In this document: positions 50,191 through 59,090 of the stretch, piece by piece | Position numbering within the stretch: position 1 is the stretch's first letter | How the letters are laid out: every line of letters begins with the position of its first letter | Assembly: GCF_023336935.1 (NCBI RefSeq) | Contig: NZ_JAMBLR010000007.1 | Span: forward strand, 1-64,000 | DNA: 64,000 nucleotides | Direction of reading: 5' to 3' | Source of the DNA: Phascolarctobacterium sp. ET69 | Lineage (GTDB): Bacteria; Bacillota; Negativicutes; Acidaminococcales; Acidaminococcaceae | Made by a program: the position numbers and the translations under genes | The notes under the pieces: model-generated | The model's input: the letters and a program-made list of their open reading frames with translations, nothing else | Databases searched by the model: none | Told to the model about the DNA's origin: nothing

Positions 50191-51561
50191 GTGAAAGTAG
50201 TGTATATTACCAAACTTTATCTTGAAAATTTCCGCTGTTACGATAAATTTGAAATTGATTTTGACAAAGAGCTTACGGTTATTGTAGCCGAAAACGGACA
50301 GGGCAAAACCGCTATTCTTGATGCGGTTGCCATAGCTATGGGACCGTATTTGTCCTGCTTTTCGGACGGTAAGGCGCGTAATATTCACGAAACGGACGTG
50401 CGCCAGACTGTGGAAACGGCAAGCAAAAGCCAGCTGGAAATTTTGCGTATGAAAAGCCAGTATCCGGTTGTTATTGGCGCAGAAGGCGATGTTGAAGGCA
50501 GGCATATAAAATGGCAGCGTGAGCTGAACAACGCCAAGGGGCGCACCACTATGCAGCATGCAAAAATGCTGAGCAGTTATGGCAAACGTATGGTGGAAGC
50601 CCTGCGCGCGAAAGACGACAACGAAGTTGTGCTGCCGGTAATTGCTTATTATGGAACTGGGCGTATCTGGAAGGACAGCAAGCTGCGCAATACTATTAAA
50701 AATATTGATTTGGAGCGCAGCAGCGGCTATATGGATTGCCTGGAATCGACGTCATCTTACGCTAATTTTGGGCATTGGGTAAAATACGCCATTATGAGCG
50801 CGGTAGAGATAGAAAGAATTATTGCCGAAAAACATTTAACGGAGAAAAACCCTTACCGCGAAGTTTTTAAAGCCGTAGAGCAGGCTATTGTAACCTGTAT
50901 AGGCAGCATGGGCTGGACCGATATCGACTACAGCTTTGTAAGGCAGAATCTGGTGCTTAAACATAAAACGCGCGGCATTCTGCCGATAGAAGCACTTAGC
51001 GACGGTGCAAGAAGCGTTATCAGCATGGTTGCCGATTTAAGCTACCGCATGGTGCGGCTGAACCCTGATTTAGGCATTAATGCTGTTTTAAAAACTCCCG
51101 GCATCGTGCTTATTGACGAAGTGGATATGCACCTGCATCCTTCCTGGCAGCAGACTGTTTTATATGATTTGCGCAAGGCGTTTCCGCTGGTGCAGTTCAT
51201 TGTTACAACGCACAGCCCGCAGGTGCTTACAACGGTACCGCCTCAATCAATCCGCGCGCTGCGCTGGAACAACGATTTGATAGATATTTACCAGCCTGAT
51301 TTTTCGCTTGGCGCGGCAAGCTACCAGCTGCTGAAGGATATTCAGAATGTAGATGCAAGGCCGCAGTGCGTGCCGGTTGTAAAAGAATTAAAACGGTATC
51401 TTGATTTGGTGTCGGAAGACAAATGGGACTGCCCCGAAGCGCTTGAACTGCGCAAGAGCCTTGATAAATGGGCGGCAGGGCGCGAACCGGCGCTTTTGCG
51501 TGCGGATATGGATATAAGAATGCGTTCCTTCAGGAGAAAGCAGCATGAAAAGAATATTTAA
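50191..51561 (+). CDS. ptuA: PtuA-like AAA ATPase of a Septu-type defence module
   Basis: A 456-aa SMC/RecF-like ATPase. LYLENFRCYDKFEIDF opens the fold. Walker A is AENGQGKT (33-40). The signature-like LSDGARSVISM, Walker B with PGIVLIDEVDMHLHPSWQQ and the switch VTTHSPQVLTT follow. This is the ATPase type paired with HNH nucleases in Septu and in retron Ec78. The next gene encodes that HNH partner and overlaps it by 17 nt. Start is GTG 50191, or GTG 50200 three codons in. An extended -10 (TGGTACAAT) at about 50156-50164 may drive the pair. It is presumed to sense phage and gate the nuclease. Confidence 0.75.
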   Translation: MKVVYITKLYLENFRCYDKFEIDFDKELTVIVAENGQGKTAILDAVAIAMGPYLSCFSDGKARNIHETDVRQTVETASKSQLEILRMKSQYPVVIGAEGDVEGRHIKWQRELNNAKGRTTMQHAKMLSSYGKRMVEALRAKDDNEVVLPVIAYYGTGRIWKDSKLRNTIKNIDLERSSGYMDCLESTSSYANFGHWVKYAIMSAVEIERIIAEKHLTEKNPYREVFKAVEQAIVTCIGSMGWTDIDYSFVRQNLVLKHKTRGILPIEALSDGARSVISMVADLSYRMVRLNPDLGINAVLKTPGIVLIDEVDMHLHPSWQQTVLYDLRKAFPLVQFIVTTHSPQVLTTVPPQSIRALRWNNDLIDIYQPDFSLGAASYQLLKDIQNVDARPQCVPVVKELKRYLDLVSEDKWDCPEALELRKSLDKWAAGREPALLRADMDIRMRSFRRKQHEKNI

Positions 51562-52324
51562 GTCGCCGCAGGCACCGGAAGGGCTGCGGAAGTTTGCCGA
51601 AGAAAACCCGTATGAAACATGGGAACGCTTTCGCCGTGCAAACCGCCGCGGCTACCGCGAAGTAAAAAAACAGCTTTTAAAAGACCAGCACGGGCTTTGC
51701 GCCTACTGCGAAATTAATATTACTTTTGCCGATGAGGAAGGCGAGGTTGACGACTTCCGCGTGGAGCATTTTTATCCCAAAAGCGAGACGGATTTTGCCG
51801 TGCATAACTACCACCTTGACTGGCAGAATTTGCTGGGGGTTTGCCATGGCGGCAGCCAGCCGAATGTGGAAGATGCGGAGGAACGTTTTTCGAAGCGCAA
51901 AATAGACCGCAGCTGCGATGTGCCGAAAGGCGGCAAGCCTATTAACGAGCGTATTTTAAACCCGCTGGAAATACCGGCGGACGTGCGTATTTACCGTTAT
52001 GCCGCGCATACCGGGCGCATGATTGTTGATGAAGATACCTGCCCGCCGGAGCTGGTGCGCAAGGCACGAAATACTATCCGCGAACTGAACCTTAACGCAC
52101 CGCGTTTAATGCGTATGCGCCGCGAAGCCGTAATGATGCTGGAGGACGAAATAGAAAATGCCCTTGCGGCAGGCGAAGATATGGAAGAATTTTTAAATGT
52201 GCTTGCAGAAAGTTTCCTGCTGCCGGACGATAGCGGCAACTGTCAGGCGTTCTTTTCGTTAATACGCTGGTTTTTAGGCCCGGCTGCGGAAAATGTTTTA
52301 AGCAAATACGGTTATGCAATTTAA
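51545..52324 (+). CDS. ptuB: PtuB-like HNH endonuclease (TIGR02646-like)
   Basis: A 259-aa HNH nuclease. Its zinc/HNH core reads GLCAYCE (C52, C55), RVEHFYPKSE (H75), LDWQNLLGVCHGG (N95, C100, H101), then INPL-like RILNPLEIP. This is the arrangement of the HNH proteins of Septu and some retrons. ATG 51545 is preceded by AGGAGAAAG and lies inside the ptuA end. No reverse transcriptase or msr/msd lies nearby, so this is stand-alone Septu-like, not a retron. It would cut nucleic acid when released or activated by the ATPase. Confidence 0.78.
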   Translation: MKRIFKSPQAPEGLRKFAEENPYETWERFRRANRRGYREVKKQLLKDQHGLCAYCEINITFADEEGEVDDFRVEHFYPKSETDFAVHNYHLDWQNLLGVCHGGSQPNVEDAEERFSKRKIDRSCDVPKGGKPINERILNPLEIPADVRIYRYAAHTGRMIVDEDTCPPELVRKARNTIRELNLNAPRLMRMRREAVMMLEDEIENALAAGEDMEEFLNVLAESFLLPDDSGNCQAFFSLIRWFLGPAAENVLSKYGYAI

Positions 52325-52325
52325 T

Positions 52326-52357
52326 AAAATCCTGCTGCAACAGGCAGGATTTTTGTT
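52326..52357 (+). terminator. Terminator of the Septu-like operon
   Basis: AAAATCCTGC pairs with GCAGGATTTTT around a short loop. Confidence 0.8.
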
Positions 52358-52410
52358 TTAAAAATAGAAAATATATAAATCGTGAAAATATGCTGACGGG
52401 GAGAGATAAA

Positions 52411-53781
52411 ATGGAACTTAGTAAAAAAGCTTTTAAAGCATATGATATACGCGGTATTGTTCCGGGTGAGGTAAATGCCGAACTGGCTTACAGAGTTGGC
52501 CGTGTTTTTGCAGCCATGTTTGCTGCGGAAACCGCCGTTGTTGGGCATGACATCCGCCTGACGGGGCCGGAGCTTGCCAATGCCGTTGCAGATGGTCTGC
52601 GTGACGGCGGCTGCACCGTTTATGATATCGGCGAGTGCGGTACGGAGATGGTTTATTACGCTACGGCGCATTTAAATACCGACGGCGGTATTATGGTAAC
52701 TGCCAGCCATAACCCGGCTGATTACAACGGCATGAAGCTGGTGCGCAGCGGAGCAAGGCCTGTTTCTTCCGATACCGGACTGATGGATATCGGCAGAATG
52801 GCAACGGAAGAAGGAGAGTTTCCGCATCTTGTTGTTGCAGGCAAAGAACGCGGCAAACTGATAAAAAAAGACATTATGCCCGATTATATTGAGCATCTTT
52901 TAAGCTATATTGATGTAAAAAATCTTAAGCCGTTAAAGATTGTTGCCAATCCCGGCAACGGCGGCGCTGGCCCGGTGCTTGCCAAACTGGCGGAACATCT
53001 GCCGTTTGAATTTATAAAAATAAACGAAACTCCGGACGGAAGTTTCCCCAACGGCGTGCCGAACCCGCTTTTAGAGCATAACCGTGCCGTTACTGCCGAT
53101 AAGGTAGTTGCAGAAAAAGCAGACCTTGGCATTGCATGGGACGGCGATTTTGACCGTTGCTTCTTTTTTGACGAAAAGGGCGAATTTATAGAAGGCTATT
53201 ACATTGTAGGCCTTTTGGCGGCGGCGTTTTTGAAGAAACTGCCGGGCAGCAAAATTATGTATGACCCGCGGCTGACATGGAGCACGGAAGAAATTATTGC
53301 CGAAAAAGGCGGCGTGCCTGTGCGCTGCAAGAGCGGGCATGCTTTTATGAAAGAGTGCATGCGCTTAAATGACGTTGTATACGGCGGCGAAATGAGCGCC
53401 CACCATTATTTCCGTGATTTTTCGTACTGCGACAGCGGCATGCTGCCGTGGCTTCTGGTAACGGAGCTGATGTGCTGCGAAGGCAAAAAACTTTCGGAGC
53501 TTGTCGGCGAGAGAATGGAAAAATTCCCGTGCAGCGGTGAAATTAACCGCAAGGTTGAAAACAGCAAAGCCGTACTGGCCGCCATTGAAGAAAAATATGG
53601 CGACGGTAAAATTGACAAACTGGACGGGCTCAGCATTGAATATGACAACTGGCGCTTTAACGTAAGGGTTTCCAACACGGAACCGGTAATGCGCTTAAAT
53701 GTGGAAACACGCGGCGACAAAGAGCTTTTGAAAGAAAAAACCGAAGAAATTCTGGCCGTTATCGGCGGAGAAGAAGCATAA
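52411..53781 (+). CDS. Phosphomannomutase / phosphoglucomutase
   Basis: A 456-aa alpha-D-phosphohexomutase. The phosphoserine loop is VTASHNPADYNGMK, the metal loop is WDGDFDRCFFFDEKG, the sugar-specificity loop is GGEMSAHHYFRDF, and the C-terminal phosphate-binding loop is RVSNTEPVMRLNVETR. GEMSAHHYF suits enzymes acting on both mannose and glucose phosphates. It provides glucose 1-phosphate or mannose 1-phosphate for the galU and galE steps encoded next. GGGGAGAG precedes ATG 52411. Confidence 0.93.
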   Translation: MELSKKAFKAYDIRGIVPGEVNAELAYRVGRVFAAMFAAETAVVGHDIRLTGPELANAVADGLRDGGCTVYDIGECGTEMVYYATAHLNTDGGIMVTASHNPADYNGMKLVRSGARPVSSDTGLMDIGRMATEEGEFPHLVVAGKERGKLIKKDIMPDYIEHLLSYIDVKNLKPLKIVANPGNGGAGPVLAKLAEHLPFEFIKINETPDGSFPNGVPNPLLEHNRAVTADKVVAEKADLGIAWDGDFDRCFFFDEKGEFIEGYYIVGLLAAAFLKKLPGSKIMYDPRLTWSTEEIIAEKGGVPVRCKSGHAFMKECMRLNDVVYGGEMSAHHYFRDFSYCDSGMLPWLLVTELMCCEGKKLSELVGERMEKFPCSGEINRKVENSKAVLAAIEEKYGDGKIDKLDGLSIEYDNWRFNVRVSNTEPVMRLNVETRGDKELLKEKTEEILAVIGGEEA

Positions 53782-53793
53782 GGAGCGAATAAA

Positions 53794-54681
53794 ATGACAA
53801 CAATTAAACCTGTACGCAGGGCAGTAATACCGGCAGCCGGGCTTGGCACACGCTTTTTGCCGGCGACCAAAGCCACGCCGAAAGAAATGCTGCCGATAGT
53901 TGATAAGCCGACTATTCAGTATATTATCGAAGAAGCACTGGCTTCCGGCATTGAAGATATTATTATTATCAGCGGCAAGAGCAAACGCGCCATTGAGGAC
54001 CATTTTGACCGCAATATGGAACTGGAAATGAGCCTTGAAGCCTCCGGCAAGTTTGAACAGCTGGAAATGGTGCGCCGTATTTCGGAAATTAACCTGCATT
54101 ATATCCGCCAGAAAGAGCCGCGCGGACTTGGCCACGCTATTTTATGCGCACGCCGTTTTATCGGCGACGAGCCGTTTGCGGTGCTTTTGGGCGACGATGT
54201 TGTTGACAGCGAAAAACCAGCCTTAAAACAGCTTATAGATGTTTATGACCGCCGCGGCTTCAGTGTTTTGGGCGTACAGGAAGTTGCGCCGGAAAAAGTA
54301 TCCAGCTACGGCATTATTGACGGTGCGCCGACGGAAGAAGCACGCACTTATACCGTAAAAGATATGGTGGAAAAACCTGCGCAGGAAGAAGCGCCTTCAC
54401 GCCTGGCGGTTTTGGGGCGTTACATTATCACTCCTGAAATTTTTGACATTCTGGAAAATACGCCTCCGGGACGCGGAAATGAAATTCAGCTGACGGACGC
54501 ACTGCGCGTTTTGGCAAAACAGCAGCCGATGTATGCTTATAATTTTGAGGGCCGCCGTTATGATGTAGGCGACAAACAGGGATTTATTGAAGCAACTGTT
54601 GAATATGCTCTTAAACGCCCGGAAATGCGCGGCAAGCTGCTGGAATATTTAAAACATATTGTTGATGCAAACAAGGAGTAA
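53794..54681 (+). CDS. galU: UTP--glucose-1-phosphate uridylyltransferase
   Basis: A 295-aa nucleotidyltransferase that forms UDP-glucose. It contains [39 protein letters not shown] at the N-terminus, [13 protein letters not shown] for metal binding and [20 protein letters not shown]. It lies 12 nt after the phosphohexomutase gene and 4 nt before galE, consistent with an operon for LPS or S-layer glycan precursors. Confidence 0.95.
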   Translation: MTTIKPVRRAVIPAAGLGTRFLPATKATPKEMLPIVDKPTIQYIIEEALASGIEDIIIISGKSKRAIEDHFDRNMELEMSLEASGKFEQLEMVRRISEINLHYIRQKEPRGLGHAILCARRFIGDEPFAVLLGDDVVDSEKPALKQLIDVYDRRGFSVLGVQEVAPEKVSSYGIIDGAPTEEARTYTVKDMVEKPAQEEAPSRLAVLGRYIITPEIFDILENTPPGRGNEIQLTDALRVLAKQQPMYAYNFEGRRYDVGDKQGFIEATVEYALKRPEMRGKLLEYLKHIVDANKE

Positions 54682-54685
54682 CGGC

Positions 54686-55678
54686 ATGAATGTTTTGGTT
54701 ACAGGCGGCGCCGGTTATATCGGCTCGCATGTTGTTAATGTACTGAAAAAAGAACAGGGGTTTACTCCCATAGTATATGATAATTTTTCTACCGGGCATC
54801 CGGAAGCCGTAAGCGATGACGTGCAGCTTGTGGAAGGCGATATCCGTGATGTGCAGTTTTTAAAGCATATTATGGCGCAGTTTGAAATTGACGCCGTTAT
54901 TCATTTTGCGGCAAGCAGCCTTGTTGGCGAAAGCATGAGCGACCCGGCGAAATATTATGTAAACAACGTGGAAGGCTCGCTGCATTTATTGCAGGCCATG
55001 AAAGAAGCCGGTGTAGATTATATTGTATTTTCTTCAACGGCAGCGGTGTACGGCGAACCGGAAAAAACGCCGATTTGCGAAGATTTTCCGACTCAGCCTA
55101 CCAATGTTTACGGGCGCACAAAACTTGTTATTGAAGGCATGCTGAAAGATTATGCCATGGCGTATGATATGCGCTACGTTGCACTGCGTTATTTTAATGC
55201 TGCCGGTGCATCGCTTACGGCGGATATCGGCGAAGACCATCATCCGGAAACGCATTTAATTCCATTGATTTTAAAAACTGCCCAGGGTGTGCGCGACAAA
55301 GTAGCGATTTTCGGCACGGATTATCCGACTCCGGACGGAACATGCCTGCGCGATTACATTCATGTGGAAGATTTGGCAACTGCCCATGTATTGGCGCTTA
55401 AGCATCTGGTAAACGGCGGTGAAAGCAGAATTTACAATCTTGGCAGCGAAGAAGGCTTCAGCGTGCGTGAGATTATTGAAACTGCCAAAAAAGTAACCGG
55501 CGTTGATTTTACCGTAACTGAAGAAGCACGCCGCAGCGGCGACCCTGCCGTTCTGGTGGCAAGTTCTGCCAAAATAAAAGCGGAACTTGGCTGGCAGCCG
55601 CAGCACAGCACGGTTGAAGAAATTATCAAATCGGCATGGAAGTGGCATCAAAGTCATCCGTACGGCTATAACGGCTAA
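54686..55678 (+). CDS. galE: UDP-glucose 4-epimerase
   Basis: A 330-aa NAD-dependent SDR epimerase. GGAGYIGSHVVNVL binds NAD, HFAASSLVGESMSDPAKYY follows, and SSTAAVYGEP plus NVYGRTKLVIE form the Ser/Tyr-x-x-x-Lys-type catalytic set. ATG 54686 (AAGGAG upstream) is preferred over an earlier in-frame codon. It converts UDP-glucose to UDP-galactose for surface glycans. Confidence 0.94.
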   Translation: MNVLVTGGAGYIGSHVVNVLKKEQGFTPIVYDNFSTGHPEAVSDDVQLVEGDIRDVQFLKHIMAQFEIDAVIHFAASSLVGESMSDPAKYYVNNVEGSLHLLQAMKEAGVDYIVFSSTAAVYGEPEKTPICEDFPTQPTNVYGRTKLVIEGMLKDYAMAYDMRYVALRYFNAAGASLTADIGEDHHPETHLIPLILKTAQGVRDKVAIFGTDYPTPDGTCLRDYIHVEDLATAHVLALKHLVNGGESRIYNLGSEEGFSVREIIETAKKVTGVDFTVTEEARRSGDPAVLVASSAKIKAELGWQPQHSTVEEIIKSAWKWHQSHPYGYNG

Positions 55679-55692
55679 ATAAAATTACCTGC

Positions 55693-55731
55693 ATAACACA
55701 GGCATCTTAACGGTGCTTGTGTTATTTTTTG
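55693..55731 (+). terminator. Terminator of the sugar-nucleotide operon
   Basis: TAACACA-g-GCA pairs with TGC-t-TGTGTTA, then TTTTTT. Confidence 0.8.
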
Positions 55732-55797
55732 CTTTGCAGGCAGGTAAATTTTTGATATAATAGCAATTCGAGAACACAAGGAAACAGAGGATGTATT

Positions 55798-57750
55798 ATG
55801 CAGCTTGTTGTTGATAATTTGGCAAAAAGCTTCGGCGTAAAAACAATTTTTAAAAACGTCAGCTTTATGATAGATAAAGGTGAAAAAATCGGGCTTGTCG
55901 GTGTTAACGGCAGCGGCAAATCAACACTTTTGCACTGCCTGCTGCAAAATGGATACAGCGACAGCGGCAGCGTGCGCTTTGAAGCAGGCACGCGCGTCGG
56001 TTACGTGGAGCAGGGTTTCGGCAATATCGGCAGCGGCAGCCTGTGGCAGTTTATGATGAATTCCTGCCCTGAAATTCCTGAAATGCGCAGCCGCCTGCAA
56101 AAGCTGGAAGCACAGGCCGCAGATTTAAAACCGGGCGAAGAACTTGATAAAGTTCTTGATGAATATGCGTCTGTAACGCGCCGTTATGAATATATAGACG
56201 GTTACAATTACGAAACACGCATTAAAATAGTTTTAAACGGCCTTGGATTTACGGAAGAAGTATGGGATAAACCGGCGCAGAATTTTTCCGGCGGGCAGAA
56301 AACACGTATTCTTTTGGCTGCGGCGCTGGTAAAAAGCCCGGATTTTCTGATTCTGGACGAACCGACCAACCATCTGGATATCCGAATGACGGAATGGCTG
56401 GAAAAATATTTGCAGGATTTTAAGGGCGGTCTTTTAATCGTCAGCCATGACAGAAAGTTTTTGGATAATGTCGCTACCCGCATTTTGGAAATGGAAGGCG
56501 GGCATCTGCAGTCGTTTAAAGGCAATTACACCAAATACATGGCGCAGAAAGAAATACAGACGGCGACGCTGGAAGCTGCCTATGCTGCCCAGCAGGATTA
56601 TATTGCCAGAACGGAAGCCTACATCCGCCGTTTTAAGGCGGGCATAAAAAGCAAAATGGCACGTGGTCGCCAGTCGCAGCTTGACAGGCTGGAACGCATG
56701 GAAGCGCCGGTGCATAACGAAGAATTTGAGCTTAAACTGCCGCCTGCTCCGGAATCGGCCGAGCGCGTGCTGATTTTGGATGATTTAACGGTGGGCTACA
56801 AGGATAATGTGCTTGTAAAGGATATCAGCCTTGTGCTGCGCCGCGGCGAAAAAGCAGCTTTAATCGGGCCTAACGGCAGCGGCAAATCAACGCTTTTAAA
56901 AACCGTGCTTGGCGAAATAGCGCCGCTTAAAGGCAAAGCGCAAACAGGCAACCGTGTTAAAGTCGGTTATTTTTCGCAAAGTTATGAAAGGCTTGACGAA
57001 AAACAAACCGTGCTGGATAATTTTTTAACGGAATATGGCATGGATGACGGATATGCACGCTCTTTGCTGGGCGGTATGTTGTTTCATGGCGATGATGTTT
57101 TTAAAGAAATAGGAACGCTGTCCGGCGGACAAAAAGCAAGGCTGGTGCTGTTAAAACTGGTGCTTGACGGAGCTAATTTTTTAATTTTGGACGAGCCTAC
57201 CAACCATCTGGATATTTTGGCGCGCGAAACTCTGGAAGCTGCTCTGGAGGCCTTTGACGGCACGCTTCTGGTTGTAAGCCATGACCGCTACTTTATCGGT
57301 GAAATTGCCGGGCGCATCTGGGAAATTGAAAACCATACATTGCAGGATTACAAAGGCGATTATGAATATTACCTTGCAGAAAAGGAAAAACGTAAGGCTG
57401 CAGAACCTGTTCCGGCGGAACCGGTAAAAAAAGCTGCTGTACAAACAGTAAAAGAAGAACAGAAACCTGCACCGGCACAGGGCAAAAAGGCAAAGGCGCA
57501 GCGCCGTTACAGCCCCGAAGAACTTGCCAAACAGCTGCAAAAGGTGGAACTCAGCATACGCGAGCAGGAAGCCATGCTGGGCGTGCTTGAAAAACAAATG
57601 GCAGACCCTGCTAACCACGTGGATTTGGAACACAGCAAACACATTGCAGCCGAGCACGAAGCCATGCAGGCAGAAATTGACCGGCTAATGCAGCGCTGGG
57701 AAGAATTAATGCAGGCACAGGAGGAACTTGAAAATGCAGGCCAAAACTGA
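55798..57750 (+). CDS. ABC-F family ATPase
   Basis: A 650-aa soluble protein with two ABC domains. Walker A motifs are GVNGSGKST and GPNGSGKST, and the signatures are FSGGQKTR and LSGGQKAR. Walker B motifs end DEPTNHLD twice, and a linker of about 80 residues (ARTEAYIRRFKAGIKSKMARGRQSQLDRLERM) forms the P-site-tRNA interaction motif. A basic region and a C-terminal coiled coil (about 575-645) follow. ABC-F proteins act on the ribosome in translation or antibiotic protection. Housekeeping (Uup/YdiF-like) is more likely than resistance. It overlaps tadA by 17 nt. Confidence 0.93.
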   Translation: MQLVVDNLAKSFGVKTIFKNVSFMIDKGEKIGLVGVNGSGKSTLLHCLLQNGYSDSGSVRFEAGTRVGYVEQGFGNIGSGSLWQFMMNSCPEIPEMRSRLQKLEAQAADLKPGEELDKVLDEYASVTRRYEYIDGYNYETRIKIVLNGLGFTEEVWDKPAQNFSGGQKTRILLAAALVKSPDFLILDEPTNHLDIRMTEWLEKYLQDFKGGLLIVSHDRKFLDNVATRILEMEGGHLQSFKGNYTKYMAQKEIQTATLEAAYAAQQDYIARTEAYIRRFKAGIKSKMARGRQSQLDRLERMEAPVHNEEFELKLPPAPESAERVLILDDLTVGYKDNVLVKDISLVLRRGEKAALIGPNGSGKSTLLKTVLGEIAPLKGKAQTGNRVKVGYFSQSYERLDEKQTVLDNFLTEYGMDDGYARSLLGGMLFHGDDVFKEIGTLSGGQKARLVLLKLVLDGANFLILDEPTNHLDILARETLEAALEAFDGTLLVVSHDRYFIGEIAGRIWEIENHTLQDYKGDYEYYLAEKEKRKAAEPVPAEPVKKAAVQTVKEEQKPAPAQGKKAKAQRRYSPEELAKQLQKVELSIREQEAMLGVLEKQMADPANHVDLEHSKHIAAEHEAMQAEIDRLMQRWEELMQAQEELENAGQN

Positions 57751-58216
57751 CGAATACTATATGCAGCTTGCCATAGAAGAAGCAAAAAAAGCCGCAGAAC
57801 GCGGAGAAATACCTATTGGCGCAGTGCTTGTTGCAAACGGTGAAGTTATATCGGCAGCGCATAATATGCGCGAAACCTGGCATGACGCAACGGCTCATGC
57901 TGAAATGATTACCATTATTGAAGCCTGCGCTATTCTGGAACGCTGGCGTTTAAATGACGCAACGCTTTATGTAACACTGGAGCCGTGTCCGATGTGCGCC
58001 GGAGCTATTGTAAACAGCCGCCTGAAAAGGCTTGTTTACGGCTGCCTGGATTTTAAAGCAGGCGCTGCGGAATCTATTTTTAACATTGTAAGCAATACTA
58101 ACCTTAACCATGCTGTAGAAGTTACAAGCGGTGTTTGCGAAGAAGAATGTGCCGCTGTATTAAAGGATTTTTTTAAAAAGCGCCGTGAGGAAAACAAGCA
58201 GCAGAAACAAAAATAA
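57734..58216 (+). CDS. tadA: tRNA-specific adenosine deaminase TadA
   Basis: A 160-aa zinc deaminase that converts A34 to inosine in tRNA-Arg(ACG). HAEMITI supplies the zinc His and catalytic Glu, and EPCPMCAGAIVNSRLKRLVYG the two zinc Cys. ATG 57734 is chosen because AGGAGG ends 9 nt before it; an in-frame TTG lies 4 nt from the SD. It overlaps the ABC-F gene end. Confidence 0.95.
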   Translation: MQAKTDEYYMQLAIEEAKKAAERGEIPIGAVLVANGEVISAAHNMRETWHDATAHAEMITIIEACAILERWRLNDATLYVTLEPCPMCAGAIVNSRLKRLVYGCLDFKAGAAESIFNIVSNTNLNHAVEVTSGVCEEECAAVLKDFFKKRREENKQQKQK

Positions 58217-58225
58217 TTATGCCAC

Positions 58226-58254
58226 TTGGCAAAAAGTAAAATTAATAGTATAAT
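58226..58254 (+). promoter_or_regulatory. Promoter of tRNA-Ser
   Basis: TTGGCA at 58226-58231, a 17-nt spacer and TATAAT at 58249-58254, about 47 nt upstream of the tRNA. Confidence 0.7.
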
Positions 58255-58301
58255 AATATAGCTGGCTTTAAATAAAATTTACAGCCGGGCTAATTAAATA
58301 T

Positions 58302-58391
<90 letters not shown>

Positions 58392-58398
58392 AAATAAT

Positions 58399-58434
58399 GC
58401 ACATTTCAATTTCGTGTTGGAATGTGCTTTTTTA
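58399..58434 (+). terminator. Terminator of tRNA-Ser
   Basis: GCACATT pairs with AATGTGC around a loop of 15 nt, then TTTTTT. Confidence 0.8.
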
Positions 58435-58464
58435 TTTAGTTATTATTTTTATACAGATACGCAA

Positions 58465-58497
58465 AAGGCACAGCCGTTTATTATAGCTGTGCCTTAA
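58465..58497 (-). terminator. Terminator downstream of the truncated aldo/keto reductase
   Basis: AAGGCACAGC pairs with GCTGTGCCTT; on the minus strand the 3' arm ends in a T run. Confidence 0.65.
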
Positions 58498-58510
58498 GTT
58501 TATTTACCGT

Positions 58511-58945
58511 TTATTTTCTTTGCGGGTAAGCGTTGCTGTTTTCAAATTTGGCGGCAATAAAATCAAACGCTCCGTATTTGCGGCATTTTTCATATACATT
58601 AGTACCCATGTTATGCAAAAGGTAGTAATCAAAGTAATCAACGCCGCAGTTTGTACGTTGTTCATTAAAAATTGTTTCCAAATCTGCCGTATCTTTAAAA
58701 TCACGCAGCGGCATTTTTGTGGCAAGTTCAAAGGCGCTGCGCGGATGCCGCTCAACTAGCGCTTTGCGGACGGCTTTTTCACACTGGTAACCGTGATAGG
58801 TATAGGCCGTATCGAAATAGGTAAAACCAAAATTTAAATATGCGTCGAAAAGCTGTTCTGTTTTTGCAAAATCAAAAGAAGTAACGTCATCTGCATTTAA
58901 AAGCGGAAGGCGCATGCAGCCAAAACCAAACTGATATTTTTCCAT
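58511..58945 (-). pseudogene. Truncated aldo/keto reductase (N-terminal fragment)
   Basis: A 144-aa fragment. FGFGCMRLPLLN, FDTAYTYHGYQCEKAVRKAL and ELATKMPLRD are the start of the Fe-S-type aldo/keto reductases, and DYYLLHNMGTNVYEKCRKYGAFDFIAAK matches their middle. The family usually continues for more than 200 further residues, including a ferredoxin domain. Here the frame leaves the family pattern after FIAAK and stops a few codons later, with no matching sequence in the remaining 100 nt before the terminator. It is therefore probably a decayed gene, although SD AAAGGA before ATG 58945 is intact. Confidence 0.7.
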
Positions 58946-59030
58946 TTTCTTCATCCTTTCAACTGCTGCTTAATTTAATAAATTTTTATTTACTAAATTA
59001 TAACAAGTTAAACCGCGCTTTAAGCAAGCA

Positions 59031-59062
59031 AAACCCCTTCAAAATTTTTTGAAGGGGTTTGT
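59031..59062. terminator. Terminator of the DUF362 gene
   Basis: AAACCCCTTCAAAA pairs with TTTTGAAGGGGTTT. Nearly perfect palindrome. Confidence 0.75.
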
Positions 59063-59085
59063 ACGTTTGATTTCGAGTCAATCAC
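59061..59085 (-). repeat. Inverted 25-nt relic of the tRNA-Ser(CGA) anticodon region
   Basis: The reverse complement of these 25 nt matches tRNA-Ser positions 58326-58350 at 23 of 25 bases, covering the anticodon stem-loop and the start of the variable arm. There is no acceptor or T arm here, so it is not a tRNA gene. It may be an attachment-site remnant, a recombination scar or a tRNA-mimic in the 3' region of the DUF362 gene. Confidence 0.6.
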
Positions 59086-59090
59086 TTTAA

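Noticed and set aside
50191-52324. Retron of the Ec78 type
   Set aside because: The ATPase/HNH pair fits, but no reverse transcriptase or msr/msd region is adjacent.
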